Program-made: the position numbers and the translations under genes
The notes under the pieces: model-generated
Told to the model about the DNA's origin: nothing
What the model saw: the letters and a program-made list of their open reading frames with translations, nothing else
Database searches by the model: none
In this document: in pieces, positions 33,347-44,022 of the stretch
How the letters are laid out: each line of letters starts with the position of its first letter
Position numbering within the stretch: position 1 is the stretch's first letter
Origin: Shewanella baltica
GTDB taxonomy: Bacteria; Pseudomonadota; Gammaproteobacteria; Enterobacterales; Shewanellaceae
Assembly: GCF_900456975.1 (NCBI RefSeq)
Contig: NZ_UGYM01000002.1
Coordinates: 744,001-808,000, forward strand
Length of the DNA: 64,000 bases
Direction: 5' to 3'

Positions 33347-33910
33347 TTGAACACCCCTTCTGTCGATAGCCCATTCGCAGCACAACTTGCCACACAACTC
33401 ACCTTAGGTTTGCCTGTGGAACTGGTCGCGCTGACACCAACCTATGTTCCTCAAATGGCGCAGCTTGAATCCTTGGCCCATAGCCACCCCATGAGTGAGG
33501 GGAACCTTGCCGATTGTTTCGGGCATTTGTATCGTGTTTTAGGTTTAAAGCTGAGTGCAGGATCAGATGCTAATACTGACGCTGCTTCAGATCCGGATTC
33601 GGTTGATGGCCTTTTAGGTTTTGCAATAGTGCAGCAAATTGTTGATGAAGTGACTTTATTGGATATTTGTCTATTACCAAGCCAGCAGGGTAAAGGCTAC
33701 GGCAAGTTATTACTGAATGCTGTGGTGGCTTCGGCCAAGGCATCAGCCGCTGTGGTGCTTATGCTAGAAGTGCGAGAATCCAATCTTGCCGCCCGTGCTT
33801 TATATCAAAAGGCTGGCTTTATTGAATCGGGACGTCGCAAAGGTTACTACCCAATAGCAGGCGGTAAAGAAGACGCTATCTTGATGGATTTAGCGATAAC
33901 CCAAGAATAA
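33347..33910 (+). CDS. rimI: Ribosomal protein S18 alanine N-acetyltransferase RimI (187 aa)
   Basis: GNAT acetyltransferase: acetyl-CoA binding motif LLPSQQGKGYGKLLLNAVV, then LMLEVRESNLAARALYQKAGFIESGRRKGYYP, the RimI signature. The start appears to be TTG at 33347; it gives an N-terminal extension relative to E. coli RimI (148 aa). An Asp/Ala/Ser-rich insert (about residues 68-82) interrupts the region before LLGFAIVQQ and is absent from the E. coli protein. Follows holD; ends before a terminator. Acetylates the N-terminus of ribosomal protein S18. Confidence 0.9.
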   Translation: MNTPSVDSPFAAQLATQLTLGLPVELVALTPTYVPQMAQLESLAHSHPMSEGNLADCFGHLYRVLGLKLSAGSDANTDAASDPDSVDGLLGFAIVQQIVDEVTLLDICLLPSQQGKGYGKLLLNAVVASAKASAAVVLMLEVRESNLAARALYQKAGFIESGRRKGYYPIAGGKEDAILMDLAITQE

Positions 33911-33990
33911 GCTGAGCATTCGCATTCATGTCGTAAAAAGATAGCAACGCGAACGATTGTGATAAGTCGTTATCACAAAACACAGCCATA

Positions 33991-34018
33991 AAAAACAGCG
34001 CTTAAGCGCTGTTTTTTT
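33991..34018. terminator. Rho-independent terminator after rimI
   Basis: AAAAACAGCGCTT-AAGCGCTGTTTTTTT forms a perfect palindromic stem with a T-tract, 80 bases after rimI. Confidence 0.9.
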
Positions 34019-34102
34019 ATTTGGATAACCCTAACTCTATCTCACTTAAACTCAGCGTCACCTGAAGTTTGCATCAAGGTTATCCGCATCTAAGTAAGAA
34101 GG

Positions 34103-35068
34103 TTATTTGACTTCTTTACCTTGGGCTTGCAAGTCCGCATGGTAGCTTGAGCGCACTAATGGGCCACAGGCTGCATGGGTAAAACCTAACTCATCGGCTA
34201 AGGCTTTAAGCTCGTCAAACTCAGCTGGTGGCACATAACGTTCAACCGGCAAGTGGAACTTAGACGGCTGTAGGTATTGGCCTAAGGTCAGCATTTCAAC
34301 GTTGTGGGCGCGCAAGTCACGTAATACTTGAGCGATTTCTTCGTTGGTCTCACCCAGTCCCATCATCAGGCCTGACTTAGTTGGCACATTGGGATGACGC
34401 TCTTTAAAGCGTTTGAGCAGATCGAGCGACCATTGGTAATTCGCACCTGGGCGCGCTTTACGATAATGCATTGGCGCCGTTTCTAAGTTGTGGTTGAACA
34501 CATCAGGCGGCTCAGTCGACAAAATATCTAAGGCGGCATCGATACGACCACGGAAATCAGGCACTAAGGTTTCGATCTTGATGTCTGGATTCAGTTTACG
34601 AATTTCGCGGATACAATCGGCAAAATGCTGCGCGCCACCATCACGTAAATCGTCACGATCTACCGAGGTAATGACCACGTATTTCAGCTTCATATCGCGG
34701 ATTGTTTGCGCCAATTTAACCGGCTCTTCGGCGTCAGGCTTAAGCGGACGACCATGGGCAACGTCGCAGAATGGGCAACGACGTGTACAAATCGCACCCA
34801 AAATCATAAAGGTCGCAGTGCCGTGGTTAAAGCATTCCGCGAGGTTAGGGCAAGATGCCTCTTCACAGACCGAGTGCAGGCCATTTTTACGCAGCGCTTG
34901 CTTGATCTCTAAAATGCGTTGATTCGATGCCGGCAGTTTAACCCGTAACCAATCGGGTTTACGCAACATAGTGTCGCGCTCTGAGGGGACGATTTTGACC
35001 GGAATACGAGACACTTTATCGGCATCTCTTAATTTTACTCCGGGTTGTAAACGTTCAGGCCTATTCAT
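34103..35068 (-). CDS. lipA: Lipoyl synthase (321 aa)
   Basis: Radical-SAM enzyme that inserts two sulfur atoms into protein-bound octanoyl groups to make lipoate. Both iron-sulfur clusters are visible: Cys68, Cys73, Cys79 ([12 protein letters not shown]) for the auxiliary cluster and Cys94, Cys98, Cys101 (CTRRCPFC) for the SAM cluster; the C-terminal VRSSYHAD supplies the conserved Ser. Full length. The start overlaps the lipB stop by 4 bases, so the two are coupled and act in sequence. Confidence 0.98.
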
Positions 35069-35718
35069 GACGCTGCTAATCCTTGATGATGAACTAGGTG
35101 TTGATAGCCCAGTAATTGGCTAAAAGTAATGGTGAGTTGCTCGCCCGCTTCAATCACGGTTTGTGGTCCGCCAAGCGCTTTGCATTGCACCATTTCAAGA
35201 CCGGCATAACCACAAGGGTTGATGCGGCGAAATGGCGCCAGATCCATGTCGACATTGAGGGCTAATCCATGGAATGAACAGCCTTTACGAATGCGTAATC
35301 CTAGGGAGGCGATTTTGCGTTCATCCACATATACGCCTGGCGCATCTGCCTTGGCATAAGCGTTAATGTCGTACTTGGCGAGCATATCGACAATGCTTTG
35401 CTCTATATGGGTGACGAGTTGACGTACGCCGACTTTACTACGTTTTATATCGAGAAGAGGATATACCACTAGTTGGCCTGGGCCGTGGTAGGTGACTTGA
35501 CCGCCGCGGTCCACTTGGATAACCGGAATATCGCCAGCATTTAAAATATGCTCGCTTTTGCCGGCTTGGCCTTGGGTAAACACGGGCGGATGCTCGACAA
35601 TCCACAGTTCATCATGGCTTTCGCTGTCGCGCGTATCAGTGTAATGCTGCATCGCATGCCACACTGATTCGTAATCTTGTTTTCCAAGATGTCGAATGTG
35701 CAAAGTCGTGTCTTGCAA
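35065..35718 (-). CDS. lipB: Octanoyltransferase LipB (217 aa)
   Basis: Moves octanoate from acyl carrier protein to lipoyl domains, the step before LipA. Shows [18 protein letters not shown], the conserved Lys in [11 protein letters not shown] and the Cys in [10 protein letters not shown] needed for the acyl-enzyme. TTG at 35718 ([20 protein letters not shown]) has GAGAGG six bases ahead and is preferred over the in-frame TTG two codons upstream, which would overlap that ribosome site. Downstream in the operon is lipA. Confidence 0.96.
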
Positions 35719-35810
35719 GGGCAACCTCTCCCCTTAGAAATGAGTGGGCTATTATACGCTTATTGGCCATAAATGTAAGACAGATCACATTTCATGGCCT
35801 TGAGGAATAT

Positions 35811-36077
35811 TTATAGTACGCGGCGTACACCTTCGATGGCGGCAAGTTCAGTGTACAAAATCTCGATATGATCTTTGCTGGTGACTGTCACGCGAATCGT
35901 GATGGAGTGATAGCTGCCTTTGCTCGACGTTTTGGTCGACGGTGAGTAATCACCTGGTGCATGTTTCTGTACCACAGCCACAACTTTGTCAGTTAACGTT
36001 TCATGGGCTTCACCGACGACCTTAAAAGGAAATGCGCAGGGGAAATCCATCAGTTCATCAAATTTAGTGTCTAACAT
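35811..36077 (-). CDS. ybeD: YbeD/DUF493 family protein (88 aa)
   Basis: Small ferredoxin-fold-like protein found next to lipB in gammaproteobacteria. The start [22 protein letters not shown] and the segment [24 protein letters not shown] are typical; length matches. Biochemical role is unknown; an ACT-like regulatory function has been suggested from structure. Lies between dacA and lipB on the same strand. Confidence 0.92.
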   Translation of the reverse strand: MLDTKFDELMDFPCAFPFKVVGEAHETLTDKVVAVVQKHAPGDYSPSTKTSSKGSYHSITIRVTVTSKDHIEILYTELAAIEGVRRVL

Positions 36078-36156
36078 ACTCAGTACTCTTAGCGGCTATA
36101 TGGGGATATATATGGTGACGATTATACCCGATTCAAGGGCGATGCACTCCCCAAAA

Positions 36157-36186
36157 AAATAAAGCCACCCGAAGGTGGCTTTATTT
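36157..36186. terminator. Terminator after dacA
   Basis: AAATAAAGCCACC-CGAA-GGTGGCTTTATTT is a perfect palindromic hairpin with AT-rich arms, directly after the dacA stop on the minus strand and before ybeD. Confidence 0.85.
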
Positions 36187-36198
36187 ATGTGACTTAGC

Positions 36199-37374
36199 TT
36201 AGCTAAACCATCCAGAAAACATCTGTTTAAAGTAATCTACTAATTTACTAAACCAGCTGCCTTCGTTGACTTCTTGCAACGTCACCAGTGGGAACTGGGC
36301 GATGTCTTTACCATCAAGTTGGAAGAATAGACGGCCAACAGTTTCACCTTTTTTCAACGGTGCATCTAATGGCTTAGTCAGCTCGAAGTTAGCTTTCAAG
36401 TCTTTACCACGGCCACGGCTGATGGTGATAGGTGTGTCAGTTGCCACGCCTAAATCAACTGTGCTCTTGTCGCCGTACCAAATTTGCTGAGTGATAAAGC
36501 TATCGCCCGCCTTGTATGGTGTTACGGTTTCGAAGAAACGGAAGCCATAGGTCAGTAATTTCTTACTTTCAGCTTTACGGGCAGATTCACTTTGAGTGCC
36601 CATCACCACTGAAATTAAACGCATGCCGTCTTTGGTTGCCGATGCCACTAAGTTGTAGCCCGCACCTGAGGTGTGACCGGTTTTGATACCGTCCACGTTC
36701 ATGCTGTTATCCCACAATAAACCATTACGGTTGTATTGTTTGATACCATTGAATGTATAGAATTTTTCGCTATAGATGTGGTACTCATCTGGCACGTCAC
36801 GGATTAACGCTGCGCCCAGTAATGCCATATCATAGGCGGTTGATTTGTGGTTTTCTGCATCTAAACCGTGGGCGTTTTCGAAGTAGCTATCACGCATCCC
36901 CAGTTGCTTCGCCCATGAGTTCATCATGTCAACGAAGGCGCCTTCTGTACCGGCAATGTGCTCGGCCATCGCCACACACGCATCGTTACCCGATTGAATG
37001 ATGATACCGCGGTTTAGATCTCCCACTTTAACCGTAGTGCCCACTTCAATGAACATCTTAGAAGAGTCTGAGAAGTTTTTAGACCAAGCATTTTTACTGA
37101 TAGTCACATCATCATCAACGGAGACATTGCCCGCTTTGATTTCTTGACCGATCACGTAACTGGTCATCATCTTAGTTAAACTGGCTGGGTTAAGGCTTTC
37201 GTAAGCGTTACTTTCAGCGATAATCTGACCCGAATTATAATCCATCAATACGAACGCCTTGGCGGCTACTGAAGGTGCATCAGGTGTAATAATAGGCTGC
37301 GCAGCATAAACGGGGAGAGAGGCACTGGAAATTAGCAGCAATGTTTTAATGGGACTTTTTACAAAATTCATCAT
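36199..37374 (-). CDS. dacA: D-alanyl-D-alanine carboxypeptidase, PBP5 type (391 aa)
   Basis: Trims the terminal D-Ala from peptidoglycan stem peptides in the periplasm. Starting at ATG 37374 the protein has a signal peptide (MMNFVKSPIKTLLLISSASL), the catalytic SLTK (Ser65, Lys68), SGN in IIQSGNDACVAM, KTG in DGIKTGHTSGAG, and the C-terminal amphipathic anchor SKLVDYFKQMFSGWFS. In-frame sequence upstream would place the signal peptide internally, so the longer start is rejected. Full length. Confidence 0.95.
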   Translation of the reverse strand: MMNFVKSPIKTLLLISSASLPVYAAQPIITPDAPSVAAKAFVLMDYNSGQIIAESNAYESLNPASLTKMMTSYVIGQEIKAGNVSVDDDVTISKNAWSKNFSDSSKMFIEVGTTVKVGDLNRGIIIQSGNDACVAMAEHIAGTEGAFVDMMNSWAKQLGMRDSYFENAHGLDAENHKSTAYDMALLGAALIRDVPDEYHIYSEKFYTFNGIKQYNRNGLLWDNSMNVDGIKTGHTSGAGYNLVASATKDGMRLISVVMGTQSESARKAESKKLLTYGFRFFETVTPYKAGDSFITQQIWYGDKSTVDLGVATDTPITISRGRGKDLKANFELTKPLDAPLKKGETVGRLFFQLDGKDIAQFPLVTLQEVNEGSWFSKLVDYFKQMFSGWFS

Positions 37375-37515
37375 TAACTTGGCACGTCTTTTAGTTGTAT
37401 GAAATGGAAAGGATTCGAGAAGATCTTCAACAGTGTACCACTTTCCGACAGTGGGTTTTAGTGAAGGTTCCTTCATCTCTATTTTTAAATCAATTCTGAT
37501 CAGAGCAAACGGTCA

Positions 37516-38349
37516 TTATTCATGGACGATATAGCCCTCAGGAAAACCATTTTGCTTGACGTTATTGAGTAGCTTGTCGGCTAACTCTGGCTGGCCTATG
37601 GGGCCGAGCTGTAGTCTAAACATATTGTTTGCTGCTTGTACACGGGTCTTGACCTGATATTTCTGTTCAAGCTCTTTCGCCATGGCATTGAGTTTGGCCC
37701 TATCTTTGGAGGCCACTAACTGAATGTAATGATTGCCCGTATCTTGTGCGCTAGCTACGCCCGAATTAGTAGCTGCAACACTGCCAACATAAACCACATC
37801 CAGTTTTATCCGCGCTGTGCCTTTGCCGAGCATACCGAGTTTATGGGCGGCGGCGTAGGAGACATCGAGAATACGATCTGAATGGAATGGTCCACGGTCG
37901 TTGATGCGAATGATCACTTGCTTATTGTTATCTAAGTTAGTGATCCGAGCGTAACTCGGCAGTGGCAGTGTCTTATGGGCGCCCGACATGGAATACATAT
38001 CATAGGGCTCGCCATTAGAGGTCTCGTAGCCATGGAATTTCTCTCCATACCAAGAGGCGCGTCCGGTTTCACTAAAGCCTTGGCCCGTGTTCATCACAGT
38101 ATAAGACTCGCCGTAAACCGTATAGGGCTTGTTGCCACGGCGGCTATAGGGCTCGTACTTAGGCGTCGCGTTCGGCACATTATCCACATTCGGTGGATTC
38201 AGCGGCAGCTTGTCATTCTTCAGCGAATAACGGCCCTTGTTCGGGTCCATGTTTTTCTTGCTGGCGTTGTTTGGGCTTGAAGAACACGCCGCAAGGGCGA
38301 AGCACATAACCAAGGCGGCAAGCTGTAAAAGATTATTTTTTAGAGGCAT
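37516..38349 (-). CDS. rlpA: RlpA: septal-ring lytic transglycosylase lipoprotein (277 aa)
   Basis: Lipoprotein signal with LAAC (Cys22). Double-psi beta-barrel domain ETGRASWYGEKFHGYETSNGE ... RINDRGPFHSDRILDVS holds the catalytic residues (Asp, His and Glu of RlpA enzymes), and a C-terminal SPOR domain (YIQLVASKDRAKLNAM onward) binds denuded glycan at the division site. Overlaps mltB by 17 bases, consistent with an operon of wall enzymes. Confidence 0.94.
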   Translation of the reverse strand: MPLKNNLLQLAALVMCFALAACSSSPNNASKKNMDPNKGRYSLKNDKLPLNPPNVDNVPNATPKYEPYSRRGNKPYTVYGESYTVMNTGQGFSETGRASWYGEKFHGYETSNGEPYDMYSMSGAHKTLPLPSYARITNLDNNKQVIIRINDRGPFHSDRILDVSYAAAHKLGMLGKGTARIKLDVVYVGSVAATNSGVASAQDTGNHYIQLVASKDRAKLNAMAKELEQKYQVKTRVQAANNMFRLQLGPIGQPELADKLLNNVKQNGFPEGYIVHE

Positions 38350-39403
38350 GCTGTTCTTTTAATTGTTGGCTAAATTGATAAACGGCCATTGAATACAAAG
38401 GGCTACGATTATAGCGAGTGATCACATAAAAGTTATTTAAGCCAATCCAGTAATCACTGTGATCCGCTTGTTCAAGCTCAATCAGTAAGGCTTTTTGCGA
38501 AACATCTAAGTCCCGCGCATCGGCTAAGGCTAAGGTAGGCGTTAAAATATCTGCAACTTTATAGTTCAGCTTTTCACCTGCCCACACTTTCGCTTTAGGT
38601 GCTGTTTTGCTGTTATTCACTAACGGTAAAGCGACCGGCGCATTGGCTTGCCAACCGTGTTCGTGGAAATAATTGGCCACACTGCCGATGGCATCCTCAG
38701 GACTTTGTAATAAATCGCGGTTGCCGCTGCCATCGAAATCAACCGCGTAATGGCGATAACTTGAGGGGATAAACTGGCCATAACCCATAGCGCCTGCGTA
38801 GGAGCCCTTGAGGGTATCTATATTTAAATGTTCTTCTTTCACTAACTTCATCAACTCGCCAAATTCCTTACGGAAAAAGGTGGCGCGCGGCGGATAGTGA
38901 AACCCTAAGGTATAGAGGGCATCAATCACAGGATAATTGCCCGTGTATTGGCCGTAGAAGGTTTCAATGCCGATGATGGCGACAATAATCTGTGGGTCAA
39001 CTTTGTACTTAGCCGCGGCTTTCGCGATGGTTTTCTCGTGTTTTTTCCAAAAGGCGAGACCAGCGTCGAGGCGTTTCTCGGTTAAGAAGATGGGATAATA
39101 CACATGCCAAGGTTTTGCTTCCCATGGGCGGGTCATCGCATCGATAACCCCTTGGTTGTATTTTGCCTTGTCGAGAAAAGCGAGCACTTCTGCACGAGTA
39201 AAACCTTGTTTTACTTGAGCTTGGATAAACTCTTCTTTAAGTTCAGCGGGAATTGTGGGCGCGATTTCAGCGGCCGGAGCCACTGGCGTGCTTGGAACGG
39301 GTGCCTGCGCGGGTGTCGGTTCGTTCGCCGTGGTACAGGCGACTAACAATGAACTAAAACACAGTAAACCGAGTGGAGCTAAAAAAGCTCGGAGAGTAGG
39401 CAT
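38333..39403 (-). CDS. mltB: Membrane-bound lytic murein transglycosylase B (356 aa)
   Basis: Lipoprotein (LLVAC, Cys23) that cleaves glycan strands. The GH103 motif with catalytic Glu is seen in VAIIGIETFYGQYTGNYPV, and AGAMGYGQFIPSSYRHYAVDFD and YFHEHGWQ follow as in other MltB. A Pro/Ala-rich linker (TPAQAPVPSTPVAPAAE) follows the lipid anchor. Cotranscribed with rlpA and probably rodA. Confidence 0.95.
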   Translation of the reverse strand: MPTLRAFLAPLGLLCFSSLLVACTTANEPTPAQAPVPSTPVAPAAEIAPTIPAELKEEFIQAQVKQGFTRAEVLAFLDKAKYNQGVIDAMTRPWEAKPWHVYYPIFLTEKRLDAGLAFWKKHEKTIAKAAAKYKVDPQIIVAIIGIETFYGQYTGNYPVIDALYTLGFHYPPRATFFRKEFGELMKLVKEEHLNIDTLKGSYAGAMGYGQFIPSSYRHYAVDFDGSGNRDLLQSPEDAIGSVANYFHEHGWQANAPVALPLVNNSKTAPKAKVWAGEKLNYKVADILTPTLALADARDLDVSQKALLIELEQADHSDYWIGLNNFYVITRYNRSPLYSMAVYQFSQQLKEQHASKK

Positions 39404-39419
39404 GAAAAGTCCCTAAAAA

Positions 39420-40526
39420 TTATCTATCTACGAAACGTCTATGGGTATGAATGCTCATAAGAATGCCAAACCCTGTCATCAATGTCAGCATGGAGGTTCC
39501 ACCATAACTGACAAGGGGCAGTGGTACACCTACCACGGGCAGGATACCTGAAACCATGCCAATATTCACAAAAACATAAACGAAAAAAGTCAGCGTGATA
39601 CTACCGGCGAGCAGTCGAGCAAAACTGGTTTGGGCGCGCGAAGCAATGACTAAACCGCGGCCAATAATATAGAGGTACATAATTAACAGTAAGATACTGC
39701 CAATTAAGCCAAATTCTTCACCGATCACCGCAAAGATAAAATCGGTATGACGTTCAGGGATAAATTCAAGCTGTGACTGAGTGCCGTCGAGCCAACCTTT
39801 GCCCCAGAGTCCGCCAGAGCCGATAGCGATTTTCGACTGAATAATGTGGTAACCCGCGCCGAGGGGATCTTGCTCAGGATCGAGCAGGGTCAATACCCGT
39901 GTTCTTTGGTAATCGTGCATCAAGAAATACCAAAGGATAGGCAGGAAGGCGAGCACTGCGGCGATAAAGCCACCAACAATGAGCCAGCTCATGCCGGATA
40001 AAAACAGCACGAAAATGCCTGATGCAGCCACCAAAATCGATGTGCCGAGGTCGGGTTGTTTAGCGATAAGTAGAGTCGGCACCAGCAAGATCACCGCCGC
40101 ACCCGCAAGATAGCGTTTCTTCGGCGGTAGAGGGAACTTACTGATATACCAAGCCATAGTAATGGGGAAGGCGAGTTTAATCAGCTCTGAGGGTTGAAAC
40201 TCCATAAAGCCTAAGTTCAACCAGCGCTGTGCGCCTTTGTTGATTTCACCGAAAAAATGCACCCCAAGCAGCAAGACAATCCCCGCCAGATAAATGGGTA
40301 AGGCCCAGCGTTTAAGGGCCTCAGGATTGATTTGCGCCATAGTGAACATGATGCCGAGCGACAGTACCATACGGAACAGCTGCCGCTCCATCATCTCTAA
40401 ATCTTCACCGCTGGCAGAATAGATGACGAACAGGCCAAAGCCCATCACAGCCAATAGGCCGAGCAATAATGGCAAGTCTATGTGTAAGCGTTGCCAGATG
40501 TTTTGATATTGGCTATGGGTACTCAT
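39420..40526 (-). CDS. rodA: Rod-shape peptidoglycan polymerase RodA (368 aa)
   Basis: SEDS-family glycosyltransferase with ten membrane helices, partner of PBP2 in cell elongation. Signature segments are [30 protein letters not shown] and [20 protein letters not shown] at 40526 overlaps the PBP2 stop as ATGA; the in-frame ATG five codons earlier lies inside mrdA and is less likely. Full length. Confidence 0.97.
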   Translation of the reverse strand: MSTHSQYQNIWQRLHIDLPLLLGLLAVMGFGLFVIYSASGEDLEMMERQLFRMVLSLGIMFTMAQINPEALKRWALPIYLAGIVLLLGVHFFGEINKGAQRWLNLGFMEFQPSELIKLAFPITMAWYISKFPLPPKKRYLAGAAVILLVPTLLIAKQPDLGTSILVAASGIFVLFLSGMSWLIVGGFIAAVLAFLPILWYFLMHDYQRTRVLTLLDPEQDPLGAGYHIIQSKIAIGSGGLWGKGWLDGTQSQLEFIPERHTDFIFAVIGEEFGLIGSILLLIMYLYIIGRGLVIASRAQTSFARLLAGSITLTFFVYVFVNIGMVSGILPVVGVPLPLVSYGGTSMLTLMTGFGILMSIHTHRRFVDR

Positions 40527-42355
40527 GGTTGCGGTTTCCAAGTATCTCTAAGCATATATTCATCGAGCATGGCGCGAGCGACGGGGCCAGCATTTGCGCC
40601 ACCCCAACCTGCGTTTTCCATCACGACTGCGAGGACGATTTTAGGATCTTCGAAGGGCGCATAGGCCACAACTAAGGCATTATCGCGGAAATGTTCGGCA
40701 ATTTTACTCGCATCGTATTTGGTATTTTCTGCTACGCCAATAACCTGCGCCGTACCTGTTTTCATCGCGGCGGTGTAAGTGGCATCGGTAAAGCGTGATT
40801 TATTCGCCGTCTGGCGCATCGCTTCGTTGATGATATTCCAGTTACGGGGACTATTAAGCTCAATCGGCGGTAACTCATTAATCGGTGAGTCAATCTTGGC
40901 CGTATTGTCTTTAATGGACTTCAGCAGATGCGGCGGAAAACGACGGCCTTTGTTAGCCATGATCCCAACGGCATTCGCCAGTTGTAATGGGGTTGCTGTC
41001 CAATAACCTTGGCCAATACCGACGGAAATGGTATCGCCTATGTACCAAGCTTGATTGTACTTTAAGCGTTTCCATTCTTTGGATGGCATGTTGCCGGAGG
41101 ATTCTTCAAAGATATCGATTCCGGTATTTTGACCAAAGCCAAATTGCTCCATAAAGCGGGCAATATGGTCTACCCCAACTTTGTAGGCGAGTTCGTAGAA
41201 GAAGGTATCGCAGGATTCGGTAATGGCACTGTAAACGTTAACCCAGCCGTGTCCCCAGCGTCTCCAGTCACGGTACTTACGTTCGACACCGGGAATTTGC
41301 CAAAAACCTGGGTCCCACACACGGGTGCTCTCGGTAATGACTTTTTCATCTAAACCTAAGAGTGCGAGATGGGGCTTGATGGTTGATGCGGGCGCATATT
41401 GACCTTGGGTTGCGCGGTTGATCAAGGGGCGTGATTTATCGTTGAGTAAGGCGCTGTAATCTTTGTTATTAATTCCTTGTACAAATTGGTTTGGATCATA
41501 GCTTGGGCTCGACACCATAGCTAAAACGCCACCGTCACGGGGATCGATTGCAACAATAGAACCGCGCAGACCTGTGAGTAGCTCAACCGCTTTTTGCTGC
41601 AGCTTCAGATCTAACGTCAGGTAAATATCTTGCCCCGGCTCTGGCGGCACAATTTTTAAGGTGCGAATCGCGCGGCCGCGGTTGTTCACTTCTTCTTCTA
41701 AGTGACCCGGTTTGCCATGCAGTAGGGATTCATAAAATTTTTCAATGCCTTGCTTACCAATGTCTTTGGTAGCCGCATAGTTTTTCCACAGATCGCTGCG
41801 CTCTAACTGGGCGCGATCTCGGGTGTTAATCTTGCCGACATAACCCAGCACATGGGTGATTTGCGCGCCATAGGGATAATTACGCTTCAGACCCGCTTCG
41901 ACTGAAATGCCTGGAAATTTATGTTGGTTAACACTGAAAATCGCCACTTGCTCTTCGGTCAGCTGGTTTTTCAGCGTCAGTGGTTTGAAGCGGCGATGAA
42001 ATTTCAGCGCTTCGGTAAAGGTTTCGCGTTCATCCTCACTGATCTCAATTAACTTGCCGAGCTCATCTAAGGTCTCTGACATGTTACTGATTTTTTCGGG
42101 AACTAGATCGAGGGAATAAAAGGGTAAGTTTTCAGCTAATAGCACGCCGTTACGATCGTAAATGAGACCACGGCTCGGGGCAATTGGGACAACGCGGATA
42201 CGGTTATCGTTCGAGCGAGTTTCATAATCCTTATAGGATTCAACCTGTAAATGATAAAGGTTGGTAACTAACACGCTTAATAGGGCGAAAACGCAAAAAA
42301 AGGTGAATAGCGCTCGGCGCTTAAAAAGAGACGCCTCGGCGGCGTGATCATGCAT
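40523..42355 (-). CDS. mrdA: Penicillin-binding protein 2 (610 aa)
   Basis: Transpeptidase for lateral wall growth, anchored by one N-terminal helix ([19 protein letters not shown]). Catalytic STIK in [15 protein letters not shown] ([13 protein letters not shown]) in place of SxN, and KTG in [12 protein letters not shown]; dimerisation domain [29 protein letters not shown] at 42355 has GCGGA just ahead; a GTG at 42379 gives eight more residues. Acts with RodA, whose gene overlaps. Confidence 0.96.
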   Translation of the reverse strand: MHDHAAEASLFKRRALFTFFCVFALLSVLVTNLYHLQVESYKDYETRSNDNRIRVVPIAPSRGLIYDRNGVLLAENLPFYSLDLVPEKISNMSETLDELGKLIEISEDERETFTEALKFHRRFKPLTLKNQLTEEQVAIFSVNQHKFPGISVEAGLKRNYPYGAQITHVLGYVGKINTRDRAQLERSDLWKNYAATKDIGKQGIEKFYESLLHGKPGHLEEEVNNRGRAIRTLKIVPPEPGQDIYLTLDLKLQQKAVELLTGLRGSIVAIDPRDGGVLAMVSSPSYDPNQFVQGINNKDYSALLNDKSRPLINRATQGQYAPASTIKPHLALLGLDEKVITESTRVWDPGFWQIPGVERKYRDWRRWGHGWVNVYSAITESCDTFFYELAYKVGVDHIARFMEQFGFGQNTGIDIFEESSGNMPSKEWKRLKYNQAWYIGDTISVGIGQGYWTATPLQLANAVGIMANKGRRFPPHLLKSIKDNTAKIDSPINELPPIELNSPRNWNIINEAMRQTANKSRFTDATYTAAMKTGTAQVIGVAENTKYDASKIAEHFRDNALVVAYAPFEDPKIVLAVVMENAGWGGANAGPVARAMLDEYMLRDTWKPQP

Positions 42356-42440
42356 TGTTATCCGCTTTTTTGGCGACACTTATGCTATCTCCGGCTGATC
42401 CCATGACGGGTGGTTGACACTCGTTAACATCAAGATCCCG

Positions 42441-42911
42441 CTATTCTCTATGGTAGGGGTGATTCGTGTTCACGCTCCACGCGCGGTACAAACTTTCGGC
42501 GACCACAACCCGTACTAGGGGATGAGGTAAGGTTAATGCCGACAGGCACCAACTTTGGTTTGCCGCTTCTTTGCAAGCTGGCGCTAATCCTTCCGGTCCG
42601 CCAATCAGTAAACTGACATCGCGACCATCCAGTTGCCATTTAGTCAACGCGGTTGCTAGCTCGGGGGTCGTCCAGTTTTTGCCGGGGAGATCTAAGCTAA
42701 CAATATGATTGCCTTTGGGAATAGCCGCCAACATTTGTTCGCCTTCCTTTTGAAGGATCCGGACAATGTCGGCATTTTTCCCCCGCTTTCCAGCGGGTAT
42801 TTCGATGAGCTCCAGCGCCATATCACGGGGAAAACGGCGCTGGTATTCTTCGAAACCACGGGTAACCCAATCGGGCATCCGTGTTCCTACTGCGATGAGC
42901 TGTAACTTCAT
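42441..42911 (-). CDS. rlmH: 23S rRNA pseudouridine1915 N3-methyltransferase RlmH (156 aa)
   Basis: SPOUT-fold methyltransferase; the SAM-binding knot shows as [47 protein letters not shown], and the C-terminus ends NTNHPYHRE as usual. Start overlaps the rsfS stop (TGATG). Modifies helix 69 of mature 70S ribosomes. Full length. Confidence 0.97.
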   Translation of the reverse strand: MKLQLIAVGTRMPDWVTRGFEEYQRRFPRDMALELIEIPAGKRGKNADIVRILQKEGEQMLAAIPKGNHIVSLDLPGKNWTTPELATALTKWQLDGRDVSLLIGGPEGLAPACKEAANQSWCLSALTLPHPLVRVVVAESLYRAWSVNTNHPYHRE

Positions 42912-43240
42912 CAGTCTTGCTTTTCTGACCAGAGCTTTTCAAGCTGGTAGAAATCACGGGTTTGATCTTGCATAACGTGCAGGATCACATCGCCCATGTC
43001 CACAAGAACCCATTCGCTGCTTTCGCGGCCTTCAACACCTAAAGGTGGAATACCGGCTTTTTTCGCTTCAACCACAAGGTTTTCAGCGATAGCTTTAACG
43101 TGAGTCTTTGATGTACCTGAACATATGACCATGTAGTCAGTGATGTTAGATTGCTTGCTGACATCCAGAACAACAACGTCTCTGGCTTTCAAGTCGTCGA
43201 TCTTGTCGACAACAAACTGTTTTAATTCCGCGCTCTGCAC
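42911..43240 (-). CDS. rsfS: Ribosomal silencing factor RsfS (109 aa)
   Basis: Binds ribosomal protein L14 and blocks subunit joining in starvation. Conserved run: [50 protein letters not shown] at 43240 has GAGG nine bases ahead and fits the usual family start ([16 protein letters not shown]); ATG at 43255 has no ribosome site. One-base overlap with rlmH. Confidence 0.95.
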   Translation of the reverse strand: MQSAELKQFVVDKIDDLKARDVVVLDVSKQSNITDYMVICSGTSKTHVKAIAENLVVEAKKAGIPPLGVEGRESSEWVLVDMGDVILHVMQDQTRDFYQLEKLWSEKQD

Positions 43241-43347
43241 GCTGGCGTACCTCATTAATTTTAAATAGCGCGGTAGTATACCAGTGTTGCTGCTGGGAAT
43301 ACATTGCCATTGGCAGTTGAGTTGGCGATATCTGCTTACGGTTCGAG

Positions 43348-43998
43348 CTAAGGTAAGTAAAGTCGTTGATTTTGGATGTAATCTAGCGTGACGGGCATGA
43401 GTAAATCGACGGGAATTTCGCCTTTTGCCAGTTGTTCGCGGATTTGAGTCGAGGAAATATCCTGTGGCGTAATTGTCACAGGGAAAATCTGCCCACTGTT
43501 TTTATGGGTACTTTTAGCATGCCCTTCGTGTGTTTCTTTGGGCGCTTGACTGCGGGCCGTCAATATCTGCTGCATAGGATGCGCAGCATCGAGCTGCCAC
43601 CCCGGGCGCTGGCAGACAACGAGGTGGGCAAAGTCGAATAGGCGTTGCCACTCATACCAGCTTTTTAATTGGAGGAAAGAGTCCATCCCCATGATAAAAA
43701 ACAGCTCATGTTCAGGATGTAAGCTTTTCAGTTGCTCAAGGGTGACCACTGTGTAGGAAGGCGTGTCGCGTTTAGCTTCGATATCGCACAGCTCAAAGCC
43801 ATCAAGCTGCGAGCAGACATCGGCAACCATCTTGAGCCGCTGCGCTGTGGTTAAGTTAGGCTGCTGTTTATGGGGCGGGATATGGTTCGGCATCAGTAGG
43901 ATTTTATCCAAGGCTAATGCGTGTTTTACTTCAATCGCCGGACGGATATGACCATAGTGTATCGGGTCGAAGGTGCCGCCTAAAATACCAATGCGCAT
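43348..43998 (-). CDS. nadD: Nicotinate-mononucleotide adenylyltransferase (216 aa)
   Basis: Makes deamido-NAD from nicotinate mononucleotide and ATP. Contains the nucleotidyltransferase [15 protein letters not shown] at the N-terminus and the C-terminal [10 protein letters not shown] motif. Lies between holA and rsfS as in enteric bacteria. A short variable insert ([20 protein letters not shown]) precedes the C-terminal motif. Confidence 0.96.
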   Translation of the reverse strand: MRIGILGGTFDPIHYGHIRPAIEVKHALALDKILLMPNHIPPHKQQPNLTTAQRLKMVADVCSQLDGFELCDIEAKRDTPSYTVVTLEQLKSLHPEHELFFIMGMDSFLQLKSWYEWQRLFDFAHLVVCQRPGWQLDAAHPMQQILTARSQAPKETHEGHAKSTHKNSGQIFPVTITPQDISSTQIREQLAKGEIPVDLLMPVTLDYIQNQRLYLP

Positions 43999-44022
43999 AT
44001 CAACTCTTTGGTTAACCTATGA

